From assembly GCA_029263615.1 (NCBI GenBank), contig JAJUFT010000026.1:1-32566 (forward strand): a stretch of DNA of 32,566 bases, in the 5' to 3' direction. The DNA comes from Alcaligenaceae bacterium. GTDB lineage: Bacteria > Pseudomonadota > Gammaproteobacteria > Burkholderiales > Burkholderiaceae_B. Below the pieces are notes generated by a model. The model was given only the letters and a program-made list of their open reading frames with translations. It did no database searches and had not been told where the DNA came from. Each line of letters starts with the position of its first letter. The stretch's first letter is position 1. Shown in pieces: positions 6,996-15,662 of the stretch. The position numbers and the translations under genes are program-made.

Positions 6996-9900
6996 TGAGC
7001 GATTCCAAGAAGAACTGCCCTCCCGATAATGTGCGTCGCAACCTGCTGCGCAGTGGCCTGATTGCGGGCGGCACCGCAGCTTTCGCCGCGGGGTATGGCG
7101 AGACCGTCATTCGTGGTGCGAAGGGCCTGATCACCGGAACGGCCGGTACGCCGACCGCGGATGCCGTGCGCGGCAATTCACTGCCGCCCGAGTTCCGCAT
7201 CGACCCGGTCACGGGTCTGCTGGACACCCACCCCGGCCAGGTCGTCAGCCCCTCCAGCTGCCTGGGCTGCTGGACGCAGTGCGGCATCCGCGTGCGGGTG
7301 GATGTCGAGAACAACCGCATCCTTCGGGTGGCGGGCAACCCCTACCACCCGCTGGCCACGACGCAGCCGGCCCCCATGGAAATGCCGGTGCGCGAAGTCT
7401 ATGCCATGCTGGGCGGTGACAACGGCCTGGAAGGCCGTGCCACTTCCTGTGCGCGGGGCTCGGCCATGTTCGAACACCAGACGGCTGCGCACCGTGTCCT
7501 GCAACCCCTCAAACGGGTGGGCCCGCGAGGTTCCGGCCAGTGGCAGACCATTTCCTTCGAGCAGCTGATCGAAGAAATCTGCGAAGGCGGCGACCTGTTC
7601 GGTGAAGGGCATGTCGATGGTCTGCGCGCGATTCGCGATGTCGAGACCCTGATCGACCCCGACAACCCGGAATACGGCCCCCGGTCCAACCAGCTGCTGA
7701 TGACCGACTCCGCCAACGAAGGGCGTACGCCGCTCATCAACCGCTTTGGTCGCCAGGCCTTCGGTACCGTCAATATCGCCAACCACGGTTCCTATTGCGG
7801 TCAGTCCTATCGCGTGGGGACGGGTGCCGCGCTGGGCGACCTGGTCAGCATGCCCCACGGCAAACCGGACTGGCAGAATTCGCGCTTCGGGCTGTTCATC
7901 GGCACCGCGCCGGCGCAGTCGGGCAACCCCTTCCAGCGCATGGGCCGCGAGCTTGCCCAGGCGCGTTCCAGGGATGAGCACACCTATCAATATGTGGTGG
8001 TCTCGCCGATCCTGCCCATGTCTTCCAGTCACGCCGCCGGTGACAATAACCGCTGGCTGCCCATCCGCCCCGGAACCGACCTCGCACTGGTCATGGGCAT
8101 GATTCGCTGGATTCTCGAAAACGAGCGTTACGATGCGCGCTTCCTGGCGCAGCCCGGCCCGGCCGCCATGAAGGCCGCTGGCGAGGCATGGTGGAGCAAT
8201 GCAACCCACCTGCTGATCAATGACCCGCAACACCCGCGCTACGGCCGCTTCCTGCGTGGTGCCGACCTGGGCTGGCCCCTGCCGGAACCCAAGGACGACA
8301 AGACACCGGCCGAGGACGTCTACGTGGTGCAGCTGCCCGATGGCAGTCTGGCTCCTCATACGCTGGCGCAGCCGGCCGAGCTCTTCGTCTCGCGTACCGT
8401 GGAGACCGTCGGCAAGGACGGAAACCCGGGGGAGACGCTGCAGGTCTGCAGCTCACTGAGCCGTCTGCGGGACGAAGCGCAGCGCATGACGCTGGAGGAA
8501 TACTCCGAACAATGCGGGGTGCCGGTCAAGGAGATCGAAGACCTGGCGCGCGAGTTCACCAGCCACGGCAAGCAGGCGGTGGCCAACTCCCACGGCGGCA
8601 CCATGAGCGGGGCCGGCTTCTACACGACCTTCGCCATCGCCACCCTGAACAACCTGATCGGCAACCTGAACGTCAAGGGTGGCTGGGTGATGGACGCAGG
8701 CCCCTTCGGCCCCTTCGGTCCCGGGCCGCGCTACAACTTTGCCCAGTTCAAGGGCGCGGTCAAGGCGCAGGGAGTGCCGCTGTCCCGGAACCGTTTCCCG
8801 TATGAGCGCAGCAGCGAGTTCAAGCGCAAGAAGGAAGCGGGCCGGAATCCCTACCCGGCGCGGGCTCCGTGGTATCCCGCCACGGGCGGCATCAGCAGCG
8901 AAATGCTCGCGGCCGGCCTGCTGGGTTATCCGTATCGCCTGAAAGCGTGGATCAACCACATGAGCAACCCGGTGTATGCCATGTGCGGGTTCGAGAACAC
9001 GCTGGTCGAATCGCTCAAGGACCCCAGGAAGTTGCCGCTGTTCGTTTCGGTCGATCCCTTCATCAACGAGACCTCTGCGCTGGCCGACTATATCGTGCCC
9101 GATACGGTCACCTACGAGAGTTGGGGCATTGGCGCACCGTGGGCGGACGTCATCGCCAAGAGTTCGACGGTGCGGTGGCCGACCGTGATACCGGCCACGG
9201 CCAAGACGGCCGACGGCCAGCACATCTGCTTCGAGGTGCTGCTGTTTGCCATTGCCCGCAAGATCGGGCTGCCTGGTTTCGGCAAGAACGCCATGTCCAC
9301 GCGAGAAGGCGAACCGCTGGATCTCGAACGACACGAGGACTTTTACGTACGCGCCATCGCCAATATCGCCTACCAGGCCGGCAAGCCGGTACCCGAGGCG
9401 TCTGACGATGACATCCTCATCACCGGCCTGAAGCGCTGGATGCCGCTGGTGGAGGAGCGCCTCAAGCCGGAAGAAGTCCGGCGCGTGGCCATGGTCATGA
9501 GTCGGGGAGGGCGTTTCGATCGCGTGGAAGACGCCTGGGACGGCAATCGCCTCAAGATGAAGCCCAAGACCCCGATCAATTTATGGAACGAGAGCGTGTC
9601 GGCCATGCGGCACTCGATGACTGGTGAGCGTCTGGTCGGTTGCCCCACCTGGTACCCCACGCGTCTCGCGGACGGCACACCCATGCGGAAACGCTTCCCG
9701 GAAACGGATTGGCCGCTGACCATGAGTTCGTACAAGTCGAATCTCATGAGTTCCATGTCGATTGCCGCCTCGCGTCTGCGGCAGGTGCACCCCCACAATC
9801 CGATCTCACTCAACAAGGAAGATGCCCTGGCCCTGGGCATTGCCAATGGCGACCGGATCCGGGTCAGCACGCCGGGCGGTTCGGTGGAAGGCGTGGCCAT

Positions 9901-10153
9901 CGTGCGCGCAGGCATCCGCAAGGGAGCCATTGCCATTGAACACGGCTACGGCCACAAGCAGCTTGGCGCGGCGCCGCAGTGGGTCGATGGCAAGCCCATG
10001 CCGCACAACCCCAAGCATGGCAATGGCGTCAACCTGAACAACCTCGGCTTCGCAGATCCGACCCGTCCCGAGAAGGACAACATCTGGGTCGACTGGGTCT
10101 CCGGTGCAGCGGTTCGTCAGGCCTTGCCCGCCCGAGTGGAAAAAGTGGTGTAG
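6995..10153 (+). CDS. ttrA: Tetrathionate reductase molybdopterin subunit TtrA
   Basis: A 1052-residue catalytic subunit of the DMSO reductase superfamily that reduces tetrathionate to thiosulfate in the periplasm. It has a Tat-type N-terminus with RR at 14-15 (VRRNLLRSGLIAGGTAAF), an N-terminal [4Fe-4S] site with C89, C92, C96 and C152 (SSCLGCWTQCGIRV, TSCARGSAM), and a likely molybdenum ligand Cys268 in NHGSYCGQSYRVG. The C-terminal molydopterin-dinucleotide domain includes HPHNPISLNKEDALALGIANGDRI. Length is close to the roughly 1020-residue Salmonella TtrA. ATG 6995 overlaps the ttrC stop by one base; a GTG at 6992 is an alternative. Related arsenate and polysulfide reductases share the fold, but the ttrSR context decides the call. 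Confidence 0.9.
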   Translation: MSDSKKNCPPDNVRRNLLRSGLIAGGTAAFAAGYGETVIRGAKGLITGTAGTPTADAVRGNSLPPEFRIDPVTGLLDTHPGQVVSPSSCLGCWTQCGIRVRVDVENNRILRVAGNPYHPLATTQPAPMEMPVREVYAMLGGDNGLEGRATSCARGSAMFEHQTAAHRVLQPLKRVGPRGSGQWQTISFEQLIEEICEGGDLFGEGHVDGLRAIRDVETLIDPDNPEYGPRSNQLLMTDSANEGRTPLINRFGRQAFGTVNIANHGSYCGQSYRVGTGAALGDLVSMPHGKPDWQNSRFGLFIGTAPAQSGNPFQRMGRELAQARSRDEHTYQYVVVSPILPMSSSHAAGDNNRWLPIRPGTDLALVMGMIRWILENERYDARFLAQPGPAAMKAAGEAWWSNATHLLINDPQHPRYGRFLRGADLGWPLPEPKDDKTPAEDVYVVQLPDGSLAPHTLAQPAELFVSRTVETVGKDGNPGETLQVCSSLSRLRDEAQRMTLEEYSEQCGVPVKEIEDLAREFTSHGKQAVANSHGGTMSGAGFYTTFAIATLNNLIGNLNVKGGWVMDAGPFGPFGPGPRYNFAQFKGAVKAQGVPLSRNRFPYERSSEFKRKKEAGRNPYPARAPWYPATGGISSEMLAAGLLGYPYRLKAWINHMSNPVYAMCGFENTLVESLKDPRKLPLFVSVDPFINETSALADYIVPDTVTYESWGIGAPWADVIAKSSTVRWPTVIPATAKTADGQHICFEVLLFAIARKIGLPGFGKNAMSTREGEPLDLERHEDFYVRAIANIAYQAGKPVPEASDDDILITGLKRWMPLVEERLKPEEVRRVAMVMSRGGRFDRVEDAWDGNRLKMKPKTPINLWNESVSAMRHSMTGERLVGCPTWYPTRLADGTPMRKRFPETDWPLTMSSYKSNLMSSMSIAASRLRQVHPHNPISLNKEDALALGIANGDRIRVSTPGGSVEGVAIVRAGIRKGAIAIEHGYGHKQLGAAPQWVDGKPMPHNPKHGNGVNLNNLGFADPTRPEKDNIWVDWVSGAAVRQALPARVEKVV

Positions 10154-10209
10154 CGCATGGCGGCCTGAAGGTATATTGGACCTCGTGTTCGTCATTCACC
10201 AGGACCCGT

Positions 10210-11817
10210 ATGAACGTTCCCCGTCTCTGCCATCGGTTTGCCGCGGCCTTGATGCTCCTTGCGACAAGCCTGTTCATGTCACAGACGGCCAGCGCCGAGG
10301 CGGTCCGTTTCAGCGCGGGAGAGGGGGCTCCCGTGCAGATCGAAGCGCCGGACATCATGCCGTCGTGGTTCGGCGCTGACGGCCCGAATGCGGATGCCTG
10401 GGCGGCCTTGCTGGCGCTGGGCGATGCGGCCTCACATGGGCTGGTCCCCCGGGACTACGACGCCGAAGGGCTGATGCAGGCATTCGAGACGGCCAGTCAG
10501 CAGCACCCGGCAGCACGTGAACGACTGGAGACGGCGCTGACTGACGCCGTCGTGCGCTTTGTCGCCGATCTCAACGCGGGACGGCTCGACCCCGAGGTGC
10601 TTCGCCATCGTTTCAAGGCACCGGCCACCCCGGCGTTCGATGCTCGCAGCCATGTCCTGGAGATGCGCCTGGCCGGTCGCCTGGCCGACGCGCTGCGCGG
10701 CCCACGCGACCCCATCCCCATGTACGATGCGCTGCGTTCGGTCATGAACCAGTATCGCTCCCTGGGCGATCATCCGGCGTGGGCGGCTCGCCTTCCCGAC
10801 CTGCCGCGATCGCTGAGGCCGGGCGACCATTGGGATGGTCTGCCTTTGCTGGCTGCCCGCCTTCATGCGCTGGGCGATCTGGACGAGGCCGGGTTGGCCT
10901 CCGTCACGACGCAATATGAACCACCACTCGTTGAAGCCGTGCAGCGCTTCCAGGAGCGACATGGCCTGGATGTGGATGGGGTGATCGGGAAAGGAACGCT
11001 GGCGGAAGTGAACACTTCTCCGGCGCAACGTGCCCGGCAGATGGCCCTGACGCTGGAGCGTTTGCGCTGGACCCCTCTGCTGCGCGCACCGCGCATGATC
11101 GTCGTGAATATCCCCGAGTTCATTCTGCGGGCCTACGAAGTGCGCGACAGAACGGTGGAACTCGACCTCGAGATGCGGGTGGTGGTGGGGCGGGCGCTCA
11201 ACACACGGACCCCGATTTTTCTCGAGGACATGCGCTACATCGAGTTCTCTCCGTACTGGAACGTGCCGTCTTCCATCGCGCGAAGCGAGACTCTGCCCCG
11301 GCTGCGCCGCGACCCGGGCTATTTCTCCCGGGAAGGCTTCGAGTTCGTCACCCGTGAAGGGAACGTGGTCACTGCCTTGAGTGAAGAGGCCATCGATGCC
11401 GTTCAGCGGGGGCAGTGGCGGATCCGGCAGCGGCCGGGGCCGCGCAACGCCCTGGGTGACATCAAGTTCATCTTCCCCAATGACCAGAACATCTATCTGC
11501 ATCACACGCCTTCCACCCAGCTGTTTTCCCGGGCGCGTCGCGACTTCAGCCACGGCTGCATCCGGGTGGAACTGCCGGTGGAACTGGCTGCCTTCGTGCT
11601 CAAGAACCAGCCCGAATGGACGACTGAACGCATCGAACAGGCCATGACGGCGGAGCGCTCGCGCACCGTGGCCTTGCGTGAGCCGATTCCTGTCTTGCTG
11701 ACCTACAGTACGGTGGTCATCAAAAATGGTGGTAAGGTTTACTTTTTTCCCGATATCTATCAACAGGATGCGAGGCTTGAGCAGGCCCTGCTCAAGGCGC
11801 GTCCCGTCAGGCCATGA
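10210..11817 (+). CDS. ldtD: L,D-transpeptidase of the LdtD/YcbB type
   Basis: A 535-residue secreted peptidoglycan cross-linking enzyme that makes 3-3 (meso-DAP to meso-DAP) bonds. A cleavable signal peptide occupies residues 1-29 (ALMLLATSLFMSQTASA). A peptidoglycan-binding domain lies at about 240-268 (VEAVQRFQERHGLDVDGVIG), and a YkuD catalytic domain follows, with the signature S-H-G-C-I-R-V and catalytic Cys450 (His448 two before). The start at ATG 10210 is chosen because AGGA precedes it and a signal peptide follows directly. A longer frame from 9979 would run into ttrA. Its TGA overlaps the ATG of the next gene by four bases. The gene symbol is by analogy with E. coli ycbB/ldtD, to which it is only moderately similar in length. 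Confidence 0.85.
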   Translation: MNVPRLCHRFAAALMLLATSLFMSQTASAEAVRFSAGEGAPVQIEAPDIMPSWFGADGPNADAWAALLALGDAASHGLVPRDYDAEGLMQAFETASQQHPAARERLETALTDAVVRFVADLNAGRLDPEVLRHRFKAPATPAFDARSHVLEMRLAGRLADALRGPRDPIPMYDALRSVMNQYRSLGDHPAWAARLPDLPRSLRPGDHWDGLPLLAARLHALGDLDEAGLASVTTQYEPPLVEAVQRFQERHGLDVDGVIGKGTLAEVNTSPAQRARQMALTLERLRWTPLLRAPRMIVVNIPEFILRAYEVRDRTVELDLEMRVVVGRALNTRTPIFLEDMRYIEFSPYWNVPSSIARSETLPRLRRDPGYFSREGFEFVTREGNVVTALSEEAIDAVQRGQWRIRQRPGPRNALGDIKFIFPNDQNIYLHHTPSTQLFSRARRDFSHGCIRVELPVELAAFVLKNQPEWTTERIEQAMTAERSRTVALREPIPVLLTYSTVVIKNGGKVYFFPDIYQQDARLEQALLKARPVRP

Positions 11818-12383
11818 CCATCCAGACAGATCTTTCCCGCCGGCGGCTTCTCAAGGCGTTCGCCGGGGCCACCGGTTTTCTTGCTTTCCCCATGATTGCG
11901 CGCGCCACCACCTTCGGCCACAGCCTGTCGCTGGCGCGTGATCTCGCCCTCGATCACACCCACACCCGAGAAAGAATCCAGTTGACCTATGCGCTGGGCG
12001 ACCGCTACTTGCCGGATGCACTTGCCGGCCTCGACCACTTCCTGCGTGACCATTATTCGGGTGCGGTTGGTGAGATGGACCCGGGTCTTTACGACATCAT
12101 GCATGGCATTCGGACGGCCTTGAAGGTGCGCACGCCCTTCCACATCATTTCCGGCTACCGTTCGCCGCAAACCAACGAGCGGCTTCGCGCACGAGGCGGG
12201 GGCGGTGTGGCGCGTCGCAGTCTGCACATGGACGGCAAGGCGGTCGACATCCGGCTTCCGGGGGTCCCCCTGGCCGAGTTGCGCGATGCAGCACTGGGAC
12301 TGAAGGCCGGTGGCGTGGGCTATTACCCGGGCAGCAAGTTTGTTCACGTCGACACGGGTCGCGTGCGTACCTGGAACGGGTGA
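11814..12383 (+). CDS. mepK: Tat-exported MepK/YcbK-like murein endopeptidase (DUF882)
   Basis: A 189-residue zinc peptidase of the DUF882/M15 type. E. coli MepK cleaves 3-3 peptidoglycan cross-links. The N-terminus has a twin-arginine signal (SRRRLLKAFAG, residues 8-18, then hydrophobic GFLAFPMIARA). The zinc ligands are visible: His138 and Asp145 in SLHMDGKAVDIRL, and His178 in FVHVDTGRVRTW. The motif GYRSPQTNERLR precedes them. It overlaps the L,D-transpeptidase gene by four bases (ATGA), so a maker and a cutter of the same bond are made together, as at E. coli ycbB-ycbK. Confidence 0.85.
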   Translation: MTIQTDLSRRRLLKAFAGATGFLAFPMIARATTFGHSLSLARDLALDHTHTRERIQLTYALGDRYLPDALAGLDHFLRDHYSGAVGEMDPGLYDIMHGIRTALKVRTPFHIISGYRSPQTNERLRARGGGGVARRSLHMDGKAVDIRLPGVPLAELRDAALGLKAGGVGYYPGSKFVHVDTGRVRTWNG

Positions 12384-12479
12384 GCCCAAGGGCAGGGCGG
12401 CGCCAGCCCGGCTCGCAGCTCGAACTCAGACATTCCCATCTGGAACGTTCAGGCAGAAAAATTATCACTATCAACAAGA

Positions 12480-12487
12480 TGTGGAAT
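12480..12487 (+). promoter_or_regulatory. Possible IclR half-site upstream of the hydro-lyase gene
   Basis: TGTGGAAT matches seven of eight bases of the TGTGGATT arm of the palindrome at 16473-16489. It lies about 90 bases upstream of the aconitase-family start at 12577. There is no convincing second arm with the same spacing, and eight-base matches occur by chance, so this is weak support for a shared regulon. Confidence 0.2.
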
Positions 12488-12576
12488 GGGCTAGAGTGAC
12501 TTCCTCCCAGAAAATGGGATCATGTTCGCGGCCGGTCGCGAGACAGGCCGGTAATCGGATTTTGACAGGAAGTGCT

Positions 12577-14562
12577 GTGACGGATTCGCGGGTGGCGACA
12601 TCGGATTCTGAGCGCCGGATTGGCAACGTCGTGTTCGCCCTCGATGGCGAAGGCCGTGCCGTATCGGCCCGGCTGGCAGGCCGGGTGCTCATCCTAACGC
12701 AGGATAAGGCGATGGTCCGCCGCCAGCTGGCGGGGGAAGCCCTGCCGTCCTTTCCCGCGCCCGACCAACTCTACAGCCACGTTTCGACCGACGCCATCAT
12801 CAAGGCCAACCCGGACTGCTACTACTACGACGAGCGGCTGGGCGAGCGCGTGCTCCGTACCCTGGGAGGCGGCGGCTATATCGAGCCGGGGGAACTCCGC
12901 GCGGGCCAATTCGCGATGATCGTGGCCGGCGACGGCTGGGGCGAGGGAAGCTCCCGCGAGGTGGCTGCACTTGCCCTGCTCATGGCCGGCATCGGCGCGG
13001 TCTGCGCACCGACCATCGCGCCCATTCATCGGCAGAATCTCATCAACAACGGCATGCTGCCCATCACTGATCAGGCACTGGCCGCCTGCCTGGGGCAGGG
13101 CGAGACGGTCAGCCTGGACCGCATCGTCCAGGGTTGGGACACGCTGTCGGAACGCGTGCTGCGCCGCGGCGGCCTGCTGGCCTACATGCGGGCACGCGAT
13201 ACAGGCCTGGAACCGGATCCGACCGTCGGCACCGCGCATCGCTCCATGACGCTTGCCGAGAAGATCATGGCCAGCCACATGACGACCCGTCATGGTTTCG
13301 TGCAACCGGGCGATGACGGGTTTGTCGTCGTCGATGCGGCGTTTTCTCATGACTACACCACGGCACCGGCGGCGGCCGCCGCGGAAATCGCCCTGGGGCG
13401 GCCCATTCAGGTGCGCACGCCCGAACGCATTCACGCTTTTCCCGACCATCTGACCCTGGCCGATCAATTGCCGGGCCTGACGGCCGAAGCGCGGGCGGGC
13501 ATTGCCGACATGCGCAGCGCGCAGCAGGCGTTCGCACAGCGGACCGGCATTCATTGGCACGGCACCCCCGACGGGGGGTCGGAAGGCATCTGCCACACCC
13601 TCCTGCGCGAACAGATTGCCCTGCCGGGGCAGGTGATTCTCGGCACCGATTCCCATACCTGTTCGGCTGGCGCGCTCAATTGCCTGGCCTACGGTATCGG
13701 CAATAGTGAAATTGCCTCCGTCTGGGAATGGAACTGCGTCAGCGCACGTGTTCCTGCCACAGTACGCATCAACCTCTCCGGCGTGCTGGCGCCCTCCTGC
13801 ACGGCCAAGGACGTCATTCTGCATCTGGCCCGGGTCGCCAAGGAGCACGCCACCTTCACCGGAAAGGTCATGGAGTTCGGTGGCCCCGGTCTGGCCGGCC
13901 TGTCCTTTGAAGAACAGGCAGTGCTCACCAATATGGCCGTCGAATGCAATGCGCTGACCGCCCTCTGTGAACCCACGGCGCCGATGATCGAATTTCTGCA
14001 GGCCGCGCGCGGCATGAGCCGGGCGGCCGTCGAAGCCCGCTGCATTCGTGCCGATCCTGACGCCGTCTACGATGCGGTCATCGACCTGGATCTGAGCGCG
14101 ATCCAGACCCTGGTCGCCTTGCCCGGGCACCCGGGCAATGGGGTGCCGCTCGACCAGGTCCGGGGAACGGCGCTCGACATCGCCTATGGCGGGTCCTGTA
14201 CGGCGGGCGACCTGAGCAGTATCCGCAACTACGCCAAGGTGCTCCGTGGCCGGCAGGTCTGCATTCCGACCTACATCCAGTACGGTTCGCAGGCCGTGAT
14301 GCGCGCCGCGCAAAGCGAGGGCCTGCACGAGATTCTGGTCCGGGCCGGGGTCGAGGTCATCACCCAGCCGGGCTGTGGCGCATGCGTGAATGCCGGCCCC
14401 GGCGGGCCTCGAAAAGGCCAGACCGCCATTTCCGCGACCAACCGGAACATGCCCGGAAGAATGGGCGACGGAGACGTTTTTTTGAGTAACCCCAGCGTTC
14501 TGGCGGCCTCGGCCGTGCTCGGCCGCATCGCCGGCCCGGAGGACCTTGCCCCGTTGGGCTGA
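12577..14562 (+). CDS. Aconitase-superfamily hydro-lyase with swivel domain first (LeuD-LeuC order)
   Basis: A 661-residue fusion of the two halves of an isopropylmalate-isomerase-like enzyme in reversed order. Residues about 10-200 are a LeuD-like swivel domain (GDGWGEGSSREVA, then NLINNGMLPI), and from about 225 a LeuC-like catalytic domain begins (TLAEKIMASHM, SHDYTTAP, LGTDSHTCSAGALNCLAYGIG). [4Fe-4S] ligands are Cys541 (GGSCTAGD) and Cys600/Cys603 (PGCGACVNAG). Such enzymes dehydrate and rehydrate a 2-hydroxy di- or tricarboxylate. I chose GTG 12577, with AGGA six to seven bases before it. A longer frame from 12310 overlaps the upstream gene and looks non-coding. The order is that of aconitase B without its HEAT domain; fused eukaryotic Leu1 has large then small. 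It is not the leucine-pathway enzyme by context. Substrate is unknown. Confidence 0.82.
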   Translation: MTDSRVATSDSERRIGNVVFALDGEGRAVSARLAGRVLILTQDKAMVRRQLAGEALPSFPAPDQLYSHVSTDAIIKANPDCYYYDERLGERVLRTLGGGGYIEPGELRAGQFAMIVAGDGWGEGSSREVAALALLMAGIGAVCAPTIAPIHRQNLINNGMLPITDQALAACLGQGETVSLDRIVQGWDTLSERVLRRGGLLAYMRARDTGLEPDPTVGTAHRSMTLAEKIMASHMTTRHGFVQPGDDGFVVVDAAFSHDYTTAPAAAAAEIALGRPIQVRTPERIHAFPDHLTLADQLPGLTAEARAGIADMRSAQQAFAQRTGIHWHGTPDGGSEGICHTLLREQIALPGQVILGTDSHTCSAGALNCLAYGIGNSEIASVWEWNCVSARVPATVRINLSGVLAPSCTAKDVILHLARVAKEHATFTGKVMEFGGPGLAGLSFEEQAVLTNMAVECNALTALCEPTAPMIEFLQAARGMSRAAVEARCIRADPDAVYDAVIDLDLSAIQTLVALPGHPGNGVPLDQVRGTALDIAYGGSCTAGDLSSIRNYAKVLRGRQVCIPTYIQYGSQAVMRAAQSEGLHEILVRAGVEVITQPGCGACVNAGPGGPRKGQTAISATNRNMPGRMGDGDVFLSNPSVLAASAVLGRIAGPEDLAPLG

Positions 14563-14571
14563 AAATTTTCC

Positions 14572-14579
14572 AATCCACG
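14572..14579 (+). promoter_or_regulatory. Possible IclR half-site upstream of the Bug receptor gene
   Basis: AATCCACG matches seven of eight bases of the AATCCACA arm of the 16473-16489 palindrome. It lies about 60 bases upstream of the start at 14640. A loose promoter (TTTTCC, then TAGAAT at 14588-14593, spacer 16) overlaps it. Only one arm is present, so the match may be chance. Confidence 0.2.
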
Positions 14580-14639
14580 GTCCGCGCTAGAATGCGTGGC
14601 CATTTCGACCAGTTTCACAACTACAAACGGAGACACTCC

Positions 14640-15614
14640 ATGTTCAAACTTCCCAAAATCTTGAAAACCACAGCGGCCGTGTGCACGGCCCTGTTGCTGG
14701 CTGGCGGCCAGGTGGCGCATGCTCAGTCGCAGCGCCCGATCACGCTGGTGGTGCCGTTCTCTCCCGGCGGTTCGGCAGACGTCTCCGGGCGTACGGCTGC
14801 GATGGGAATGGAAAAAGTGCTGGGACAGACCATCGTCGTCGAGAACAAGCCGGGTGCCTCCGGCATGATCGGCGCCGCTGCGGTGGCGCAGGCCGCACCC
14901 GACGGTAACACGCTCTACCTGACCACCGACAGTACGGAGTCGAACCCGACCGTTGACCCGGCAAAGGTGAAGGAGATCTTCTCGAAGCTGGAGCCGCTGG
15001 CGAGCATTGCCGACGCCCCGCTGGTACTGGCGACCGCCACGAGCTTCCCCGCCAACAGCGTGCCGGAGCTGATCGAACACGCGAAATCCAGCGGCAAGCC
15101 GCTGACCTACGCGATTCCGGGCGTGGGTACCACGCACCAGCTGGCCGGCGCCGTGCTGGCCGAAGCCACCGGCATTCAGCTGACCGCCGTTCCCTATCGC
15201 GGCACATCAGCCACGATCGCCGATGTGGTGTCCGGCGTGGTTGACCTGGCCTTCGGCAATCTGCCCAGCATCCAGCCCATGGTGGAAGCCGGCAAGCTCA
15301 AGATCCTGGCGGTGACGTCGCTCGAGCGGTACAAGCTGGCGCCGAACCTTCCCACCATCTCGGAAACCGTCCCCGGCTTCGACCTCGGCGTGAACCTTGG
15401 GCTGATGGTGCCGGCAGGCACGCCGCCCGAGCGCAAGGCCCAGCTGGCCGACGCCGTGCGTCAGGCACTGGAAATGGAAGAAGTCCGTCAACTGCTCAAC
15501 GCCCAGGGCCTGGAGCCCGCCGTTCGCAGCCTGGACGAGTACGGCGCCTACCTCAAGCGTCTGGGTGAAGAACGCCGTCCCGTATACGAGCGCCTCGGCA
15601 TCAAGCCCAACTGA
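14640..15614 (+). CDS. Bug/TctC-family tricarboxylate-type solute-binding protein
   Basis: A 324-residue periplasmic receptor of the tripartite tricarboxylate (TTT)/Bug family, abundant in Bordetella and its relatives. It has a signal peptide at residues 1-29 (TAAVCTALLLAGGQVAHA) and the family features PFSPGGSADVSGR and VENKPGASGMIGAAAVAQA. ATG 14640 has GGAG eight bases upstream; an earlier ATG at 14592 would add a non-signal N-terminus. No TctA/TctB membrane genes are in the window, which is usual for orphan Bug receptors. Ligands for this family are typically di- or tricarboxylates or aromatic acids, in line with the neighbouring hydro-lyase and acyl-CoA genes, but the ligand here is unknown. 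Confidence 0.87.
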   Translation: MFKLPKILKTTAAVCTALLLAGGQVAHAQSQRPITLVVPFSPGGSADVSGRTAAMGMEKVLGQTIVVENKPGASGMIGAAAVAQAAPDGNTLYLTTDSTESNPTVDPAKVKEIFSKLEPLASIADAPLVLATATSFPANSVPELIEHAKSSGKPLTYAIPGVGTTHQLAGAVLAEATGIQLTAVPYRGTSATIADVVSGVVDLAFGNLPSIQPMVEAGKLKILAVTSLERYKLAPNLPTISETVPGFDLGVNLGLMVPAGTPPERKAQLADAVRQALEMEEVRQLLNAQGLEPAVRSLDEYGAYLKRLGEERRPVYERLGIKPN

Positions 15615-15623
15615 TCGCATCGC

Positions 15624-15651
15624 GGCGCTGTGCCCACCAGGGGGCAGCGCC
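15624..15651. terminator. Stem-loop between convergent bug and iclR genes
   Basis: GGCGCTG at 15624-15630 can pair with the CAGCGCC at 15645-15651, with further CCC/GGG pairing around the loop. It lies in the 48-base gap between two converging genes, where a bidirectional terminator is expected. No run of T follows on either strand, so the call is tentative. Confidence 0.35.
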
Positions 15652-15662
15652 TTCCAGCGCCT

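Noticed and set aside
12694..14328. A 544-residue minus-strand open frame opposite the hydro-lyase
   Set aside because: It is a shadow of a gene with clear iron-sulfur and active-site motifs on the plus strand.
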